Positions 37,843-50,056 of a stretch of DNA of 64,000 bases are shown here, piece after piece (position 1 is the stretch's first letter; each line of letters begins with the position of its first letter). This DNA is from Orthonyx spaldingii (Eukaryota; Chordata; Aves; Passeriformes; Orthonychidae), in the NCBI GenBank assembly GCA_013397795.1, contig VZTJ01001769.1, positions 509,386-573,385 of the forward strand, given 5' to 3'. The notes under the pieces are model-generated. The model was not told where the DNA came from. It worked only from the letters and a program-made list of their open reading frames with translations, and ran no database searches. Both the position numbers and the translations under genes were made by a program.

Positions 37843-38968
37843 AGCAAATATTCTGTTTAACCAGTGCTCATTAACAATAGCCCGATTGAAAACCTATCCA
37901 GGTTAAAACCAGGTTTATTCATTTTCTAGTATATAAGTTTTTAACCAGATTCATTCAGTGATCTGTGTCTTTATACGGCAGGATAAGCACTTGTGCTAAC
38001 GCATGGGAAAGTTTGGAAATGAGCAACTAAGGCAAAGGGGTTGTGATACTCCTTTCTGTGGTGTTGTCGTCCTTGTGTTTGCCCTCCTTGTCTGTATGCT
38101 CAAGGACAAGTAGGAGGTAGTCTGTCCCAGCCTAGCCCATGGCTTGGTGACAAAAAGAATATTCTTTCTTATGCTGGATACATTGGATCTCTGCTAGAAC
38201 AAAAGGTTGAATCTGGGCTTCCTAAGGACACTAGTCTCAAGAGCAAGGTAGTATTAAACAAAACTGCAGAGAGAGTAGGCAATGACACAGACCTGCTCAA
38301 TATACAGCTACATCTTTCTTTACAGACAATGTTATATGCTGGGATAAATACTTGAAATAGCTGCTAAATGGGAGGCCGGCAGCAATCAGCTGGCTTTGTT
38401 AAAGAATAACAGCTCTCTGAGTTGCAAGGAGGAAGTGGGTTACATGTTAGAGTATGGGACTTAAGAAAAATCACAGGAAGAAAAGGTGAGATAAAATTAC
38501 AGAACCATGAAAATAGCTGCTTAATCACTTATTTTCCTACCTCAGGGTACAAACTCTACTAGAAAAAGTCCATAATTGAGAAAAACTGGACTGTCTCTGT
38601 AAAGCCAGGTAGTTATCAAAAGCTCTCATATAATAGAGCCTTTAGCAACTCAACAAAGCATAATCAGAGAGGAAACAAAATGACCCATCACAAATCAGCC
38701 GGTTTATGCGTCTTTTCCTGTCCCATTATTTGTCCCTCAGGACATTTTAAAGACTGATCACGGAGATTTCTGGGAGAGGTGAGAAAGTGCAACATCGCAA
38801 GCAAGACAAGTATACATTTATGTTTTGGATCAAGAGCAGCAAGGTATTGAAATGTACTGAAAACATCCAACTGCATATGGTCCTTCTCTAAATGGAATGT
38901 CTTTCTTCTGACATGTCGGAACCAGGAAACTATATTTTGCAGCACAAAAAATCCATTTCTTTTTCTAG
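37843..38968. other. No gene recognised
   Basis: Unique-looking AT-rich DNA ending in a pyrimidine-rich acceptor at 38968. Confidence 0.5.
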
Positions 38969-39055
38969 TGCAGAGTCTCTTAAAGATGCCTTGAATAATC
39001 TCAGCGAGGATCCAGGATCCCAGGAGATCATTTACAGCTCTTTAACAAGGAAAAG
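38969..39055 (+). CDS. Possible internal coding exon, 87 bp, unrecognised protein
   Basis: Acceptor ccatttctttttctag and a near-perfect donor (AAAAG followed by gtaagttg) bound an 87-bp segment. If its first base completes the AG left by the candidate exon at 2691-2767, the frame is open throughout and includes SAESLKDALNNLSEDPGSQE, then IIYSSLTRK. It again ends on two bases (AG), so it is symmetric (length divisible by three) and could be a skippable cassette exon. If the AG four bases further on (38973) were used instead, the frame continuing from 2691 would hit a stop, so phase fixes the acceptor. An acidic-polar, disordered-looking peptide. No family recognised; homology search would decide. 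Confidence 0.4.
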
Positions 39056-42000
39056 GTAAGTTGTCTTTGAAGAACTTACAGTACCAACTGAATGATTGCT
39101 GGTTTTTGCAGTTTGTGGTTGCCTATTTTTCTCTCTTTTATATTTGCTTTCCTGGAAGTACATTTAAGAAGTTTCTGTTTGACAATTGTTTTACCAATAA
39201 TCATGACTTTAAAGAATAGTGCCATTTACTCTTATACCAGTCAAACACCATATTACTGAACTTTTTTTTAAGAAGTGTTTTATGCTTCTGTTAATCAGCA
39301 TTCTGCAAACCCAACTACCAGAAACATTGTCGCCGAGCTGAACTGCAGATGATCTCCTGTAATATATGTGTAAACTGGTATTAGTGTCAGTTTCATATAA
39401 ACACTACAGCAAGACAAGAAATACTGCAAAGATAAATTAATTAATGTTGGTGATCCATTCCAATGTTACAGTAAAAGGAAAAGTCTTTCTTTGAATTGCC
39501 AGAAAGTTCTGCCCTTGGCTGCATGTTCGGTTTGAAATGATGGGTTAAGAGTCATTTACCATCTATACAAAACTATCTTTTTAAGATTTTTTTAAATCTT
39601 CTGAAACATTTTCACACGGCAGTCCCTTATACAGAGTGACTGGAAAGAAGACTTGTATAGGTAGGATGCATTCCTTTCTTTGTTGCTCTTCTGATAGATT
39701 CTGGTAGGCCTTTGCATTCTTATTTTGATTAATGCTTGTTTCAGCTTAGAAGCCCTCATTTCATTGTAACAGCCTCACAAAATTTGGGCTGCCATGCCCC
39801 ATCTCAGAAGAAAAAGGGTTGCAATCAGTATTGTGGGAACATACAGGGGTCTTGGAGAACAAAGCAGGGAACACTGCTGTGGACTTAAGTAGTATAAACC
39901 ATGAGAGGAGCAGCACAACAGAGGAGAATGGTGAAAAGGACACCCTAGAGAAGGATCGAGCCTGCCCCACAACCTCATGCTGAGCTCCTGTGTGCCCTCC
40001 TGCTGCACCACCACCACTGGGACAGTATGTTGAGGAGAGCGGTGGCACAACCCCACAGCTTGGTCAAGGTCTGCAGTGGGGCACACTTAAGAGCAGGGCT
40101 GCAGGAGAGCCCCAGAAGGGACAGATTCCCCTGCACAGTGAGCCCATGTGCAAGGTCCCTCTGATGTCCTAGATCAGGAGGAGATCCTGGTATAAGCCAG
40201 CCCAGGGTAGGGGATTGGCACAAGGACTTGGAGACATAAGCTTTATTGGCCCACACAAAATTAGCTTTTCTCAATCCAAATTAGTGCATGCCAGCTGCCT
40301 CATTAACAGATACATAAAATGATGGGGAAAAAGAGGAAAACCTATCTGAAGTTGAAAGTGTTTTGTCTTGTTTTTTTTATTTAACTGGAGACCTGCTGGA
40401 ATCCAGAAATGACATTAAACTTCCTTTTAGAAGAGGTAATTGAAAAGAAAAAGACAATCAAGGGATGAACAAATGAAACCTTTTCTTACTGCTGTATGAA
40501 TAAAAAATGTTATTAATAAGCCCTTTCATTTCAGGCTTCCATTCCGCAGCCACACATTTTGAATGTATAACCACAGAGATGAAAATTTTTACCTCTTAAG
40601 TCCTTCACAGCACTACAGATGTTTTTGAAAATAGAGAAAGGAAGCAAAGAAGGCATGGGCACACAGCGACAGAGGACAGTGGGGATATAGATTTAATCAA
40701 AAACCCTTTAAAAATTACTCTTTTGTTTCTCAGTTTTCAGTATTTATATTGCATAACCAATTCTTTTTCTAAGAATATCTGGTCTCATTTTGCCATTTTA
40801 ATTTTTAAAATTTTATTTCAATATACATTTGTGGGTGCTTAAAAGAAAAATCTAAATTGCATACTTAACTATGATGAATGTAATATGAAGCTCAGAAAGC
40901 TAATGAACATACAAGGAAAGAAACAGAGGCAATGAGAGCAGCATCCATGTGTTTTAATTCACATCCAGCTGGTATGACCTGGAAAAGGTAGAAACAGCAG
41001 CAGGCTGGTAAAATGAGGGTGAGAAGTGAAGAGAAAATAAATAAATGTTATGCCAAATGCAGTTTCACCCTACAGAACCTTTCTCTCTGTACATTCCTGT
41101 GAGGAAAACATTATTTTCTTGTATTAATTTTTTGGTTTATATCTAAGGCTGAGTTTTTGTATTAAGGACATGCTGACTATTAATTTTCGATAGTCACAGT
41201 GCAATGAGAAGATAGCAAGTGTTCAGGGGTGACAGATGTTGGTTTCTGTAGCAATCTTTTAAAGAAATATTGAACAAAACTGATTTTGTCTCTTTGGTAC
41301 CCTCTGCACAGTTAAAAGGAGGTGTTTGAGTGTGCATATCATTGACTAATGCTGGAATTAAGACAGGTTTTAAGAGGGTTTCCTCAGACCATTGATGGTT
41401 ATAGCAAAGAAAAGCAAGCTCTATAAATCTAATTGACTATACACTACAGCAAGTTTATCCCTATTGCTAATTCTATTAACCTACAAAAAGATTCAAGGAT
41501 TAATTAGGAATAAAGACCAGGAGATGAACTCAAGATTCTCAAGGGAGACACTGGTATGTATTATCCTTGAACTGTATAATTATTGGAATCTTTACTATTT
41601 TAGAGCGATGTGCTCACCTGAATGTAACCCTAATTGCCTCTTTTAGTCTTAGCTCCATGGTTTTGTACAGATTGCTAATCATATTTCAAACCAGAACCAC
41701 TTGCTGAAGACCTGCAGAAATAAAAGTGAAAGAATTCTTAATGCTTTAATTTGAGAGGAGGTTAGAGCACAATATTATTAAGATCAAACTGCCTCATGCT
41801 TGAAATCAAGAACAAACCACTCTTCTTTGACAAGAAGTCAGGTAGGATTCTTTTCCTCAGCTTGTACTCAGATTTTCCCTTAGGTTAAGCTTATTCAAAA
41901 GAGAAGTGGTGGCCAATTAAAAGGTGGGATAAATGAACTCAAGCGCTTTCTGAAGGGAAAAACAGACCTCAGAGCTCTCATTTTGATGAGTGACTGTAAT

Positions 42001-43762
42001 AGGATACAATGTTGGGTTTGTCCTCAGCACTGATCCATCCTAGTCCAGAGCGCTACCTGGCACCTGTGAAAGGCTACAATATACACCGGCTGGGTATAAT
42101 GGGAAGGTACCAGGGATTGATTTGCTGTGGAAAGATCTGCTTTCCATCCTTGTCACTTCCTTTCAAAAGCTTTCCTCCCAGTCTGTGGCTGCCTTTTTGT
42201 ACCACTGTATCTTTAAGTAGCATCCTTACAAAGTGATCCTGCTCCTTTTTAAAAAAGATGTGTTAAACATAAAAGTAAGAAACTCTGAAATACATATTGA
42301 TAAGCTAAAGGAAAAAAAGTCAGAAAAGTACCTTACAGGCAGTCTTAAAAAAAGGCAGTAGAATAAACCTTTAGATCTGTTTCTTTCATCCAAGCTCCCA
42401 TTGAAATGACTGAGAAACCTTGCTCATTCATGTCAATGCAAATATGTGACTGTTGTTTGAATATCAAACAACTGATATTCTTTTTGGCTTTTTTTTTCTT
42501 TTTTTTTTCATGACAACAAGAATCTGATGTATTTTACTACTTCTGAGAAGAATATAGTACTATTGGTACTATACAGGTACAGAACAGCAGGAAAATTAAA
42601 TTTTGATATTATTTTTTAACTAAACCAAGTAATATTCCTTTGTCCTTCCTGTATTTAAGCCTAAATATACATTGGGAATTCTGGATATTTGGGGCCCTGA
42701 TCCAACACTCACTCCATGACAATATTGTGTTTGATTACAGGGCAAACTCTTGCAGCCCAGCAGTGATGAATCTTGATGTTCTCAGCTGTTAAACAGACCT
42801 GAGCATTGGACCAGCTTGCCACGGTCTCAGTAACCACTGCTTTTCCAGCAGCAGCTGTGAGCCTGCCCACTGCTTGATGTGTAAAGCATTTGTCATACAG
42901 CCTGGGCTGAAAGAAGTCAAACAGAGTAAAAATCTTTTGTCTGTAGCTTAAAGCAGAAGGGAGGTAACTACTTAACTTCTCTCCTGATGCTGATGTGAAC
43001 ACAGCATGTACTGTTCATAGGTGGTGACTGATAAGAGATCTGTGGTGGGGCTCCTTACCTGAGGTGAGGTTTTTATTGCAACACCAGGTAAGTAAACATT
43101 ATCAGAGGGGTGGATTTGAAATTGCAGTTCTTGAAGCTGTCTTAGAAAAATGTATTAAAGCAAAGTGCTTGGGGAGGTAGGGAAGAAGGAAGAGAGAAGA
43201 TTTCAGCCCGTTTTTTAGAGGGATCGGAAAAAACCCTTCTCTTCCTAAGCACTCTGAGTAATCCATGGCTCTTTTGGGCCATTGGAGTCAGCTGTTTGAA
43301 AAGCATTGGGTCTTACTAAGACTATGTGCTAGTCAGAGGGCAATATGGAAAATCTGCTGGCAAGAGCTATGACTCACAATTTTTACTGTAATTATATAGA
43401 CAGGTACCATCTCTGAATTATTTTCCCCTTCTTTATCTCTTTGTACTCCTAGAATGATTTGGGGGACAGATGAAATGTCACAGTGCACATGACTGAAATG
43501 TGTGAAAACTTAATTAACAGAATAATTACACAGTAGAAATGAGATCTTGTCTCAGTGAAAATCTGGCAGGAAGCTTGGGCCCTATGGAATATGAGCCCAC
43601 ATATGCAGTCAGTGGAAAAGCCATTAGTCACAGAGTGGCTGCATCTGCTGGAAAGAGTTAATCAGGTCCCTAACTTCAAAGAACATGGTATGCCTTAAAA
43701 TACCTTTCTCCAGGCTTCTCAGGCATGCTGTAAATGAATATGTGCTTTTCTCCCAGCTACCT
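39056..43762. other. No gene recognised; one GC-richer block
   Basis: Mostly AT-rich unique-looking DNA. A GC-richer block at about 39760-40210 carries overlapping 95- to 103-codon ORFs on the minus strand (within 39761-40274) and a 60-codon ORF on the plus strand. Stop-poor composition on both strands suggests an unclassified old repeat rather than a gene. A T-rich tract lies at 42490-42509. Confidence 0.45.
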
Positions 43763-43828
43763 GGGTAAATCTGCATAGCTCAATTAATTTCAGTTGATTT
43801 ATGCCAGTTACACCAACCGAGTATCTGG
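43763..43828. repeat. Ancient amniote interspersed repeat remnant
   Basis: GGTAAATCTGCATAGCTC, AATTTCAGTTGATTTATGCC and AGTTACACCAACCGAGTATC followed by TGG match, in order, the old amniote repeat motif with a TTCAGTGGATTTACACCAG-type core and a GAGGATCTGG-like end. I recognise the motif but do not assign a family name. Confidence 0.5.
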
Positions 43829-46800
43829 ACAGAGTCTAATTGCATCTCTGTATCTAATAGTCTGGCACAGTGTATGAAAATTGGGCATTATTCTGCATCA
43901 GCCATCCATTTGCAGCCAGGATGAATAGCAGAAGGATTTGTGATTTATTAAATGAACTCTTTTTCTACAAAGTTGAATCTACACTACCTTCCATGAGTGT
44001 CTGCACTGGCAGTCCATGTTTTTCTTGTGCATACCGTACATTTTCTGTGAAAAATATTAAAATAAGCAGACAGTGTAATTTTCTTGATATCTGGTTAGAG
44101 ACAGATAGTCTAATCATTTTACTCTTATCAATCAAAATTTGCATCGTGCCAGAAATTGATCACCCTGCTTTTTACCTTCTAGCTTCTTAAATTGTTTTTA
44201 TTTTTGCCTGTTGGACAGATTTAACTCCTATGAATTAATTTGAAAATAAATGAGTATAGATATTAGTTGTAGTTCATTTTTTAAAGCAGACTATGAGTAT
44301 AAATCTGGAGGTTTTTAGTATTCCTCCTTCATTTTATTATACATATAGGGCAATATTTAGGCCACTGAGTTGAAGCAAATCCTGAAGTGTGATTATCTTC
44401 TCATTGAAATGCTCTCTATTGTGCCTATTTGTTTGATGTGTTTTTCTTGTATGTTGTATTTCTGATGGCTTTGGGGTAAAATAATCATTATATGTCACCC
44501 ATACTATCTCTTTTAATCTCCAGAAGATTAAGCATGTTTATTTAAAAACCCCTTTGATACTGTCTTTACTAACTCAGCTATTTTATAAAATTGGAAATAA
44601 TGAATCAGGGAGATGCAATTTTGATAATGTCATTTACAAAACTCCTATGAGGCTAGCTGGGAAAATAACTGGAGTAAGTAAGTATCTGACATACATACAG
44701 TGAGAATGGGAAAAACATTGTAATTTCATGTAGGTTATGAGGCACTGGAAAAATACAGTCAGCAAAAGCAGTTCAGTTAATGAATCGCATTCTTCAGGGA
44801 CTACTGGACTCAGGAGATGGGTCATGGGATCAGGAATTGTTCCTTTAATCTCTTTGTCATTGGTTGAAATCCAATCTCTGGGTCACTGGTTCAAATCCAA
44901 TATGGATAGGTAGTAATTAGAAGTCACTGTTATTTGAGGGCTCTGAGATGAACCTTTTGAAATTGAGTTGATGAAGAGATAGACACTGCAAAACACACTA
45001 CCCCAAAACCTGGAATATCTGGAAAAATCACATGCTTCGTAGCCAGTAGAGGGCTGAACAAAACTTCAGAGACTTACTGGAGCTGGGTGTGGGCTGCTTG
45101 TAGTTGCTGGCGTGAAACTGGAACATGTCCATCACTTCAGGAACACACTTCTGCGTTTGTGAAAGAGGGATCTGCATAGATAGTCACTTGTGATGCTTCC
45201 TGAACCTAAGGTTAGTCACTACTGGGAAGTGCACACCACTCGCCTGCAAATACAGCTCTTGCCTGGTGCTCTAGGTTCCATCTAGGTGTGTCCATGGAAC
45301 ATCACTCCCCCTCATGCATCTTGAGAAGGTTGTTAAAGTCCCAGGCTCTGGGAGCTCTTTAATGCCCAGCTATCCTCCACAAGCTGGTAAAGACAGGGCA
45401 TGCTTTATCCTCTGGGCTTCCGGAGTGCCAGGTAATCACTTGGCAGTGGGAGAATTAATGTTGTCCATCACCAGTCTGGAGTTTCAGACTACAAGAGGGA
45501 AATGGGAGGTCCCAGTGTCCCCGTGGTTTGTAGTGTTTAAGTTATCCCAAAGGAGGGGTGAAGAGGAGGCCATATGAGTGGACAGGCCCACACAGGGCAT
45601 CACATGCCAGTCAGCACTTCAGCGGGCTACCAGAAGATGTGCTCTAGAACTAAAATCTGTAAGGCTGAATTATACTCAAATTGGACAGATGAACTGCTTA
45701 TACCTGACACTAAGGAATACAAATTTATACCTTTTTTCCCCCCTATCGGTGCAAAATCAATGTGAGGGGACTTCTGAGTGTCAACCATGGGGTCACACTG
45801 TCTGGTTTCCCAAAAAACTCTTCCTGATAGGAGACTTGCTAGTTGGCACAGGACTATATTTTTGATGATATATACCTTTGTTTTCTGAAACTATGTACAC
45901 TTTTAATCTGTAAATCCAAATCCTTTGGAATTTGTATAAGACTGTGTAAGGAACTTTTGTTTCTGTGAAGTGTAGGGTTCTGTAGCAACCAAATCAAAGT
46001 CTGGAGAGATTAATCTATTTCAGCCATCTGAAACTGTGACTTGGCATATAGTGAGAACAGCTGAGACAGTGGGGGAAATTTCACACAGATTCTGTCCTGC
46101 TAGCTGTTAAAGCAATTCCATTTGCGCTCTGCATTTCGTTGTTTTCTAGAAAATAAACTCACCAAGCTACCCAGATTAGCTGGTCTTGGAAAACTAAGGT
46201 TATTTTTAAGACAAGAGATATTCTTATTCCCTAAGGAGAAGTAAAAAAGGAATAAAAAATGACACTCAGAAGAAAAGAAAAACAGGAGTTGGGTATGCTG
46301 TTAATTAAATACCCCAGTTCATGCCTTAGCCCAAATGTGAATAACCCATCCTTATAGCAGGAGGAAAAAAACCTGGCTCATATTCAGATATGTGAAAACA
46401 CAAAATTTCCAATAAGCAAGACATATCTCGCTGGGCTCTGGGAATGCTTTTCACAATGACCTGCATAATTAAAGTCTGCATTGCCTTCTTGGCCCAAGAG
46501 AAGTTAATGGCAAAACAGCTGCTAGCATCCATTAAGTGTATTTAAGTGCTCTTTATAGGGAAAGACTTAGGTGCCTTTTGGGCACTGGGAAGTAAGATAT
46601 AAATACGCATTAGCCGTTATCAGCATGCATACTTGTAACAAACTGCCTTCAGGGACTGAAAGCTGTAGTCACGTATTTCAGGTGTCACTGATAACTGTAT
46701 GTGTAAAAAGAGCAACCTATGACAGGAAATGTACTGCAGGGGATGATTTTGCATTTGAATATGAAATGAGGCCTTCACTTAATGACCAAGTTTCTTGGGC

Positions 46801-47087
46801 CTTTCAGTCTTGTTGCTTGCAACATCAAAACAGAGAAATTATCAATTACTTTCATGTCAGGGAATTCATATGAATGTTTTGGAAATAAAACACTTTTATT
46901 AGTGTTTCTCTTAGAAATTTTATCTTTTTCCTACTCTAAAAAAAGATTCCTTGTATGTCAAATCTCAGTTTTTACTAGGTCTTCTTCTCAAGGCATTCTT
47001 AGTTTTCAGAAAAATTAGCAAGCACCAGTGACAGATCTTTTTTTATTATCCTTTTTTCATTTGTACCTGGGCTGAGTTTCGAAAAAC
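43829..47087. other. No gene recognised
   Basis: Unique-looking DNA. The 45040-45600 part is somewhat GC-richer and holds an 87-codon plus-strand ORF (45314-45577) without known features. An isolated pol III B-box-like GGTTCAAATCC lies at 44878-44888, but no matching A box precedes it at tRNA spacing. Confidence 0.45.
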
Positions 47088-47232
47088 AGGAAGAAAGGAT
47101 GAAAGGAAAAGAGAGAGAGAGAGAGAGAGACAGAAAGAAGGAAGGAAAGAAAGAAGTAAAGAAGAAAAGGAAGAAAGAAGGAAAGAAAGAAAAAGAGAGA
47201 GAAAGAAAGAGAGGAAGGAAGGAAGGAAGAAA
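47088..47232 (+). repeat. Polypurine GA/GAAA/GGAA tract, 145 bp
   Basis: 145 bases that are all purine except T at 47100, C at 47131 and T at 47157. It consists of a GA run, then GAAG/GAAA units and finally GGAA units. The longest uninterrupted purine run is 75 bases (47158-47232). The lysine/arginine/glutamate ORF across it (47099-47338) is a composition artefact. Confidence 0.95.
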
Positions 47233-47807
47233 TTTTATTCTCAGGACATTATGTGCATTTCATTTTTGTAATATATTTAGGGATGGAAAGAAAAAAAAGT
47301 ATAATGAAAACAGGAAAAGCAGTTCTGTAAGCTGTTGATATAGTGTGTTGGTTTTCCTATGGATTTGAATTTGTGGCTGTTTAGAGCTCTGATGGAAAAT
47401 CCCTAAGTGCTGGGACATTTTAAAATGTTTATTTCCTGCATGAACTCTTTGATGTGTAAATCGGTGAATGTACATTACTGCTTCTTCACCACAGAGCCAC
47501 CGACAGGGTCTCACTCTTTCTGCTCATCCTTCCAAAGTCTGTTCTGAAGATAGCCAAGAAATCTGCAGAGCTTTCATTATTTCTGAGGATTCTGTATCTT
47601 TCAATTAATTCAGGCAAGAGATACATATTTGAGGAAGGAAGACACAAACTGATATGCAGGCAGCACTCATGATTCTTTAAATCGTGAGTTTTCATTAATA
47701 GAAATTAATTTTTTTCATTGATGGCACTCAGTGTCTCAATTGTGCTTCAGATTTCTTGTAAAATTTAGCCAAAATATAATTGAATGCTATGTACTAGTCA
47801 GTTCTTT

Positions 47808-47809
<2 letters not shown>
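47233..47809. other. No gene recognised
   Basis: AT-rich sequence between a purine tract and a poly-T run. Confidence 0.5.

Positions 47810-47840
<31 letters not shown>
47810..47840 (+). repeat. Run of 31 T
   Basis: Thirty-one consecutive T, preceded by GTTCTTTCC. On the minus strand this is poly-A; the 109-codon minus-strand ORF that runs through it ends in a lysine string for this reason. No polyadenylation signal stands next to it on the minus strand. Confidence 0.95.
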
Positions 47841-47841
<1 letters not shown>

Positions 47842-48305
47842 GCCTTTTGTCATAAAATTCAGTCTGCTCTGTTTTAAGAAACAGAGAGTCAAAGAAATGT
47901 TCCTCCCTCCTCTGGTCCCAAAGCAGACCTTTTGTTTGGTGTCTCCTGAGTTGGCCTGGGCTAGTGAGGAGCCCCAGTTTAGAGCTCTCATTGGCACCAA
48001 TGAGAAGCTCTTCATGGCTTTTGCTGCAGAGATCAGAATGACTTCTGGACTTGGACTGTGAGTAGAGATGGGAATGAACTGTTTACTCACAGATGGCAAA
48101 TAACATTGATTGAGATACAGCAAACATAATTTGCCTTTGCCTGTTACTGAGGAAAACTTAGTTCACCATTTATTCAACTATACCTTGTAAGCCATTTTTT
48201 TCAAGAATGGCTTTTCTCTGTGATGTAGATAAACAAATATTCCCTTTGGGATGAATCCCTACTCCTGCCTCTCTACAAGTAAATGCTCTCCTCACTCTCT
48301 CCCAG
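47841..48305. other. No gene recognised
   Basis: Unique-looking sequence on the far side of the poly-T run. It ends in a strong pyrimidine tract and AG at 48305. Confidence 0.45.
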
Positions 48306-48741
48306 CATAGAAAGTTTCTCTGACAAGATTGCTGAAAGCAATGGGCTTCATATGGCAGATGTTCTACAAGAAAGCCAAAGCAAAGAACTACTTGACTTAC
48401 TGGTGCTATCATACTTTATAAGTAGCAAATTGTTACAGAGACAAAATGATAAAGAAGTGCATCTAAGATATAGCAGGCAGTCAAGTTTAAAGGTCTTCTG
48501 TCTTGCAAAAGATCCAAGAAGGCCTGGCATCTGCTTCAATGTCTACAGCAAAGACCTGTGTAAGGACACAGATGTCAAGCAGGGGATCTTTGATAGTAGC
48601 TGGAGGCAATACATCTGTCTGCTGCCTTTTACTAGTTTCCTTTTTAGGTCAAACTCAGAAATCGAGCAGCCTGGTTTGCCCAACACACTTGGCCAAAAGC
48701 TTTCCCTGCTGAGGTTCCTGCCAAGAGTGGACAGGAGATGA
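48306..48741 (+). CDS. Possible coding exon in a 152-codon ORF, unrecognised
   Basis: The longest ORF not explained by a repeat runs from ATG at 48283 to a stop at 48739-48741. Its first codons coincide with a very good polypyrimidine tract (TGCTCTCCTCACTCTCTCCC) and an AG acceptor ending at 48305, so the likelier start is an exon at 48306, not the ATG. From there the frame equals the one left open by the candidate exon at 39055: the split codon AG plus C encodes Ser. The first 60 residues look helical and protein-like (for example ESFSDKIAESNGLHMADVLQ); the end looks random. No strong donor is seen; weak options lie near 48502 and 48559. No CpG lies in the first 190 bases, which is neutral. 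A chance ORF remains quite possible. Confidence 0.25.
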
Positions 48742-49424
48742 ACCCACCCCAGAAGGAGATTGCAAGTAAGCTGGTGAGGACAGAGTGGTGCCTCTGCTGG
48801 GCTGGTATGTCCAGCTTTGAGGTGGCTTTCTACCGCAACAGAGATGGTGGTGATAGGTAGTTTTGTGTTCTTTGCTCTGGAAGATGTGGCTTGTCCTTCT
48901 TCCTGGCACTTCAGCTGTCCTCTGTTTGACAAAGGCTAATTTTTGTTTCCCAATTATACCAAGGAATAACATCATAATCTAGGCAAGCAGATAAGACAGT
49001 TTAGTGTTTCACTATAACATCTTTTCCCTCAAATATAGGCAAAACCATACAATGAGGATTTTATATCAATATATCTATATAGGTATGGATTAAAGAAATT
49101 AATGTGTAATTAAAGAAATACATGTGTAGTATATATATATAGAAAATCACTTCAGCATAGGCCTCTTCCACTTAAATCATGAGTTTCTGACACATGAAAG
49201 GAACAAGCAGGCATTACGCGGGGCCATGAAACACAAGCAACCCTCGTGGCAAGAGCACTTCTTTGCAAACAGGAGATTACTCTCGTGACTTCTCATTGTT
49301 ATGCTCTCTTGGACTCCAGTACCCCATGGATGAGAAAGTCCCTTCTAGGCCACTGCAATGGGCACATATGTGCTTCTGCCTCCCAAGGTCTGGAAAGTAG
49401 GCATGAGCAATGACATCCGTGATG
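48742..49424. other. No gene recognised; AT-rich tandem duplication
   Basis: Includes two adjacent 20-mers at 49089-49108 and 49109-49128 (ATTAAAGAAATTAATGTGTA and ATTAAAGAAATACATGTGTA, 18 of 20 identical) and a short AT run to 49141. Confidence 0.5.
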
Positions 49425-50056
49425 GATGGCTGCACACAGAGTTGTGGTCAATGGCTCGTCACCCACATGGGGACCAGTGACGTGGTGTACCTTGGGGTCA
49501 ATACTGGGGCCAGGACTGTTCAACATCTTTGTTGGTGACATGGGCAGTGAGATTGAGTGCACTCTCAGCAAGTTTGCTGAAGACATCACACTCTGTGATG
49601 CAGTCACCGTGCTGGAGGGAAGAGATGCCATCCAGAGGGACCTTGAAATGCTTAAGACATGGGCCTGTGACAGCCTCATGAATTTCAACAAAGAGAAGTG
49701 AAAAGTTCCTACCTGATGTCCCTGGTGTAATAACAGACACATCTACAGGTGAGCAGAGAAGTGATTGAGAGTAGCCCTGTGGAGAAGGACTTGGTGTTGG
49801 CTGATGAAAAATTCAATATGAGACAGCAGTGTTCTCACAGCCCAGAAAGCCAATCACATCCTGGGCTGCATCAAAAGCAGTATGGCCAAGAGGTCAAAGG
49901 AGGTGATGCTGCCCCTCCACTCTGCTCTTGTGAGATACCACCTGGAGTGCTGCATACAGTTCTGGTGCCTCCAACAGAAGAAGGACATGGAGGAAGTCCA
50001 GGGGAGGGCCATGAATTTGATAAGAGGACTGGAGCACCGCCTTTACAAAGGTTGGG

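Noticed and set aside
44865..44895. Duplicated GGTT(C/G)AAATCCAAT motif suggesting a pol III B box
   Set aside because: No A box at tRNA-like spacing and no recognisable SINE body; likely a small duplication.
47099..47338. 79-codon Lys/Glu/Arg-rich ORF
   Set aside because: Direct translation of a purine microsatellite.
47794..48123. 109-codon minus-strand ORF ending in polylysine
   Set aside because: The lysine string is the translation of a 31-base A/T homopolymer; no domain or signal supports it.
49426..49701. 91-codon ORF with reverse-transcriptase similarity
   Set aside because: It is a fragment of CR1 ORF2 with an altered catalytic box and broken downstream frame; a transposon relic rather than a gene.
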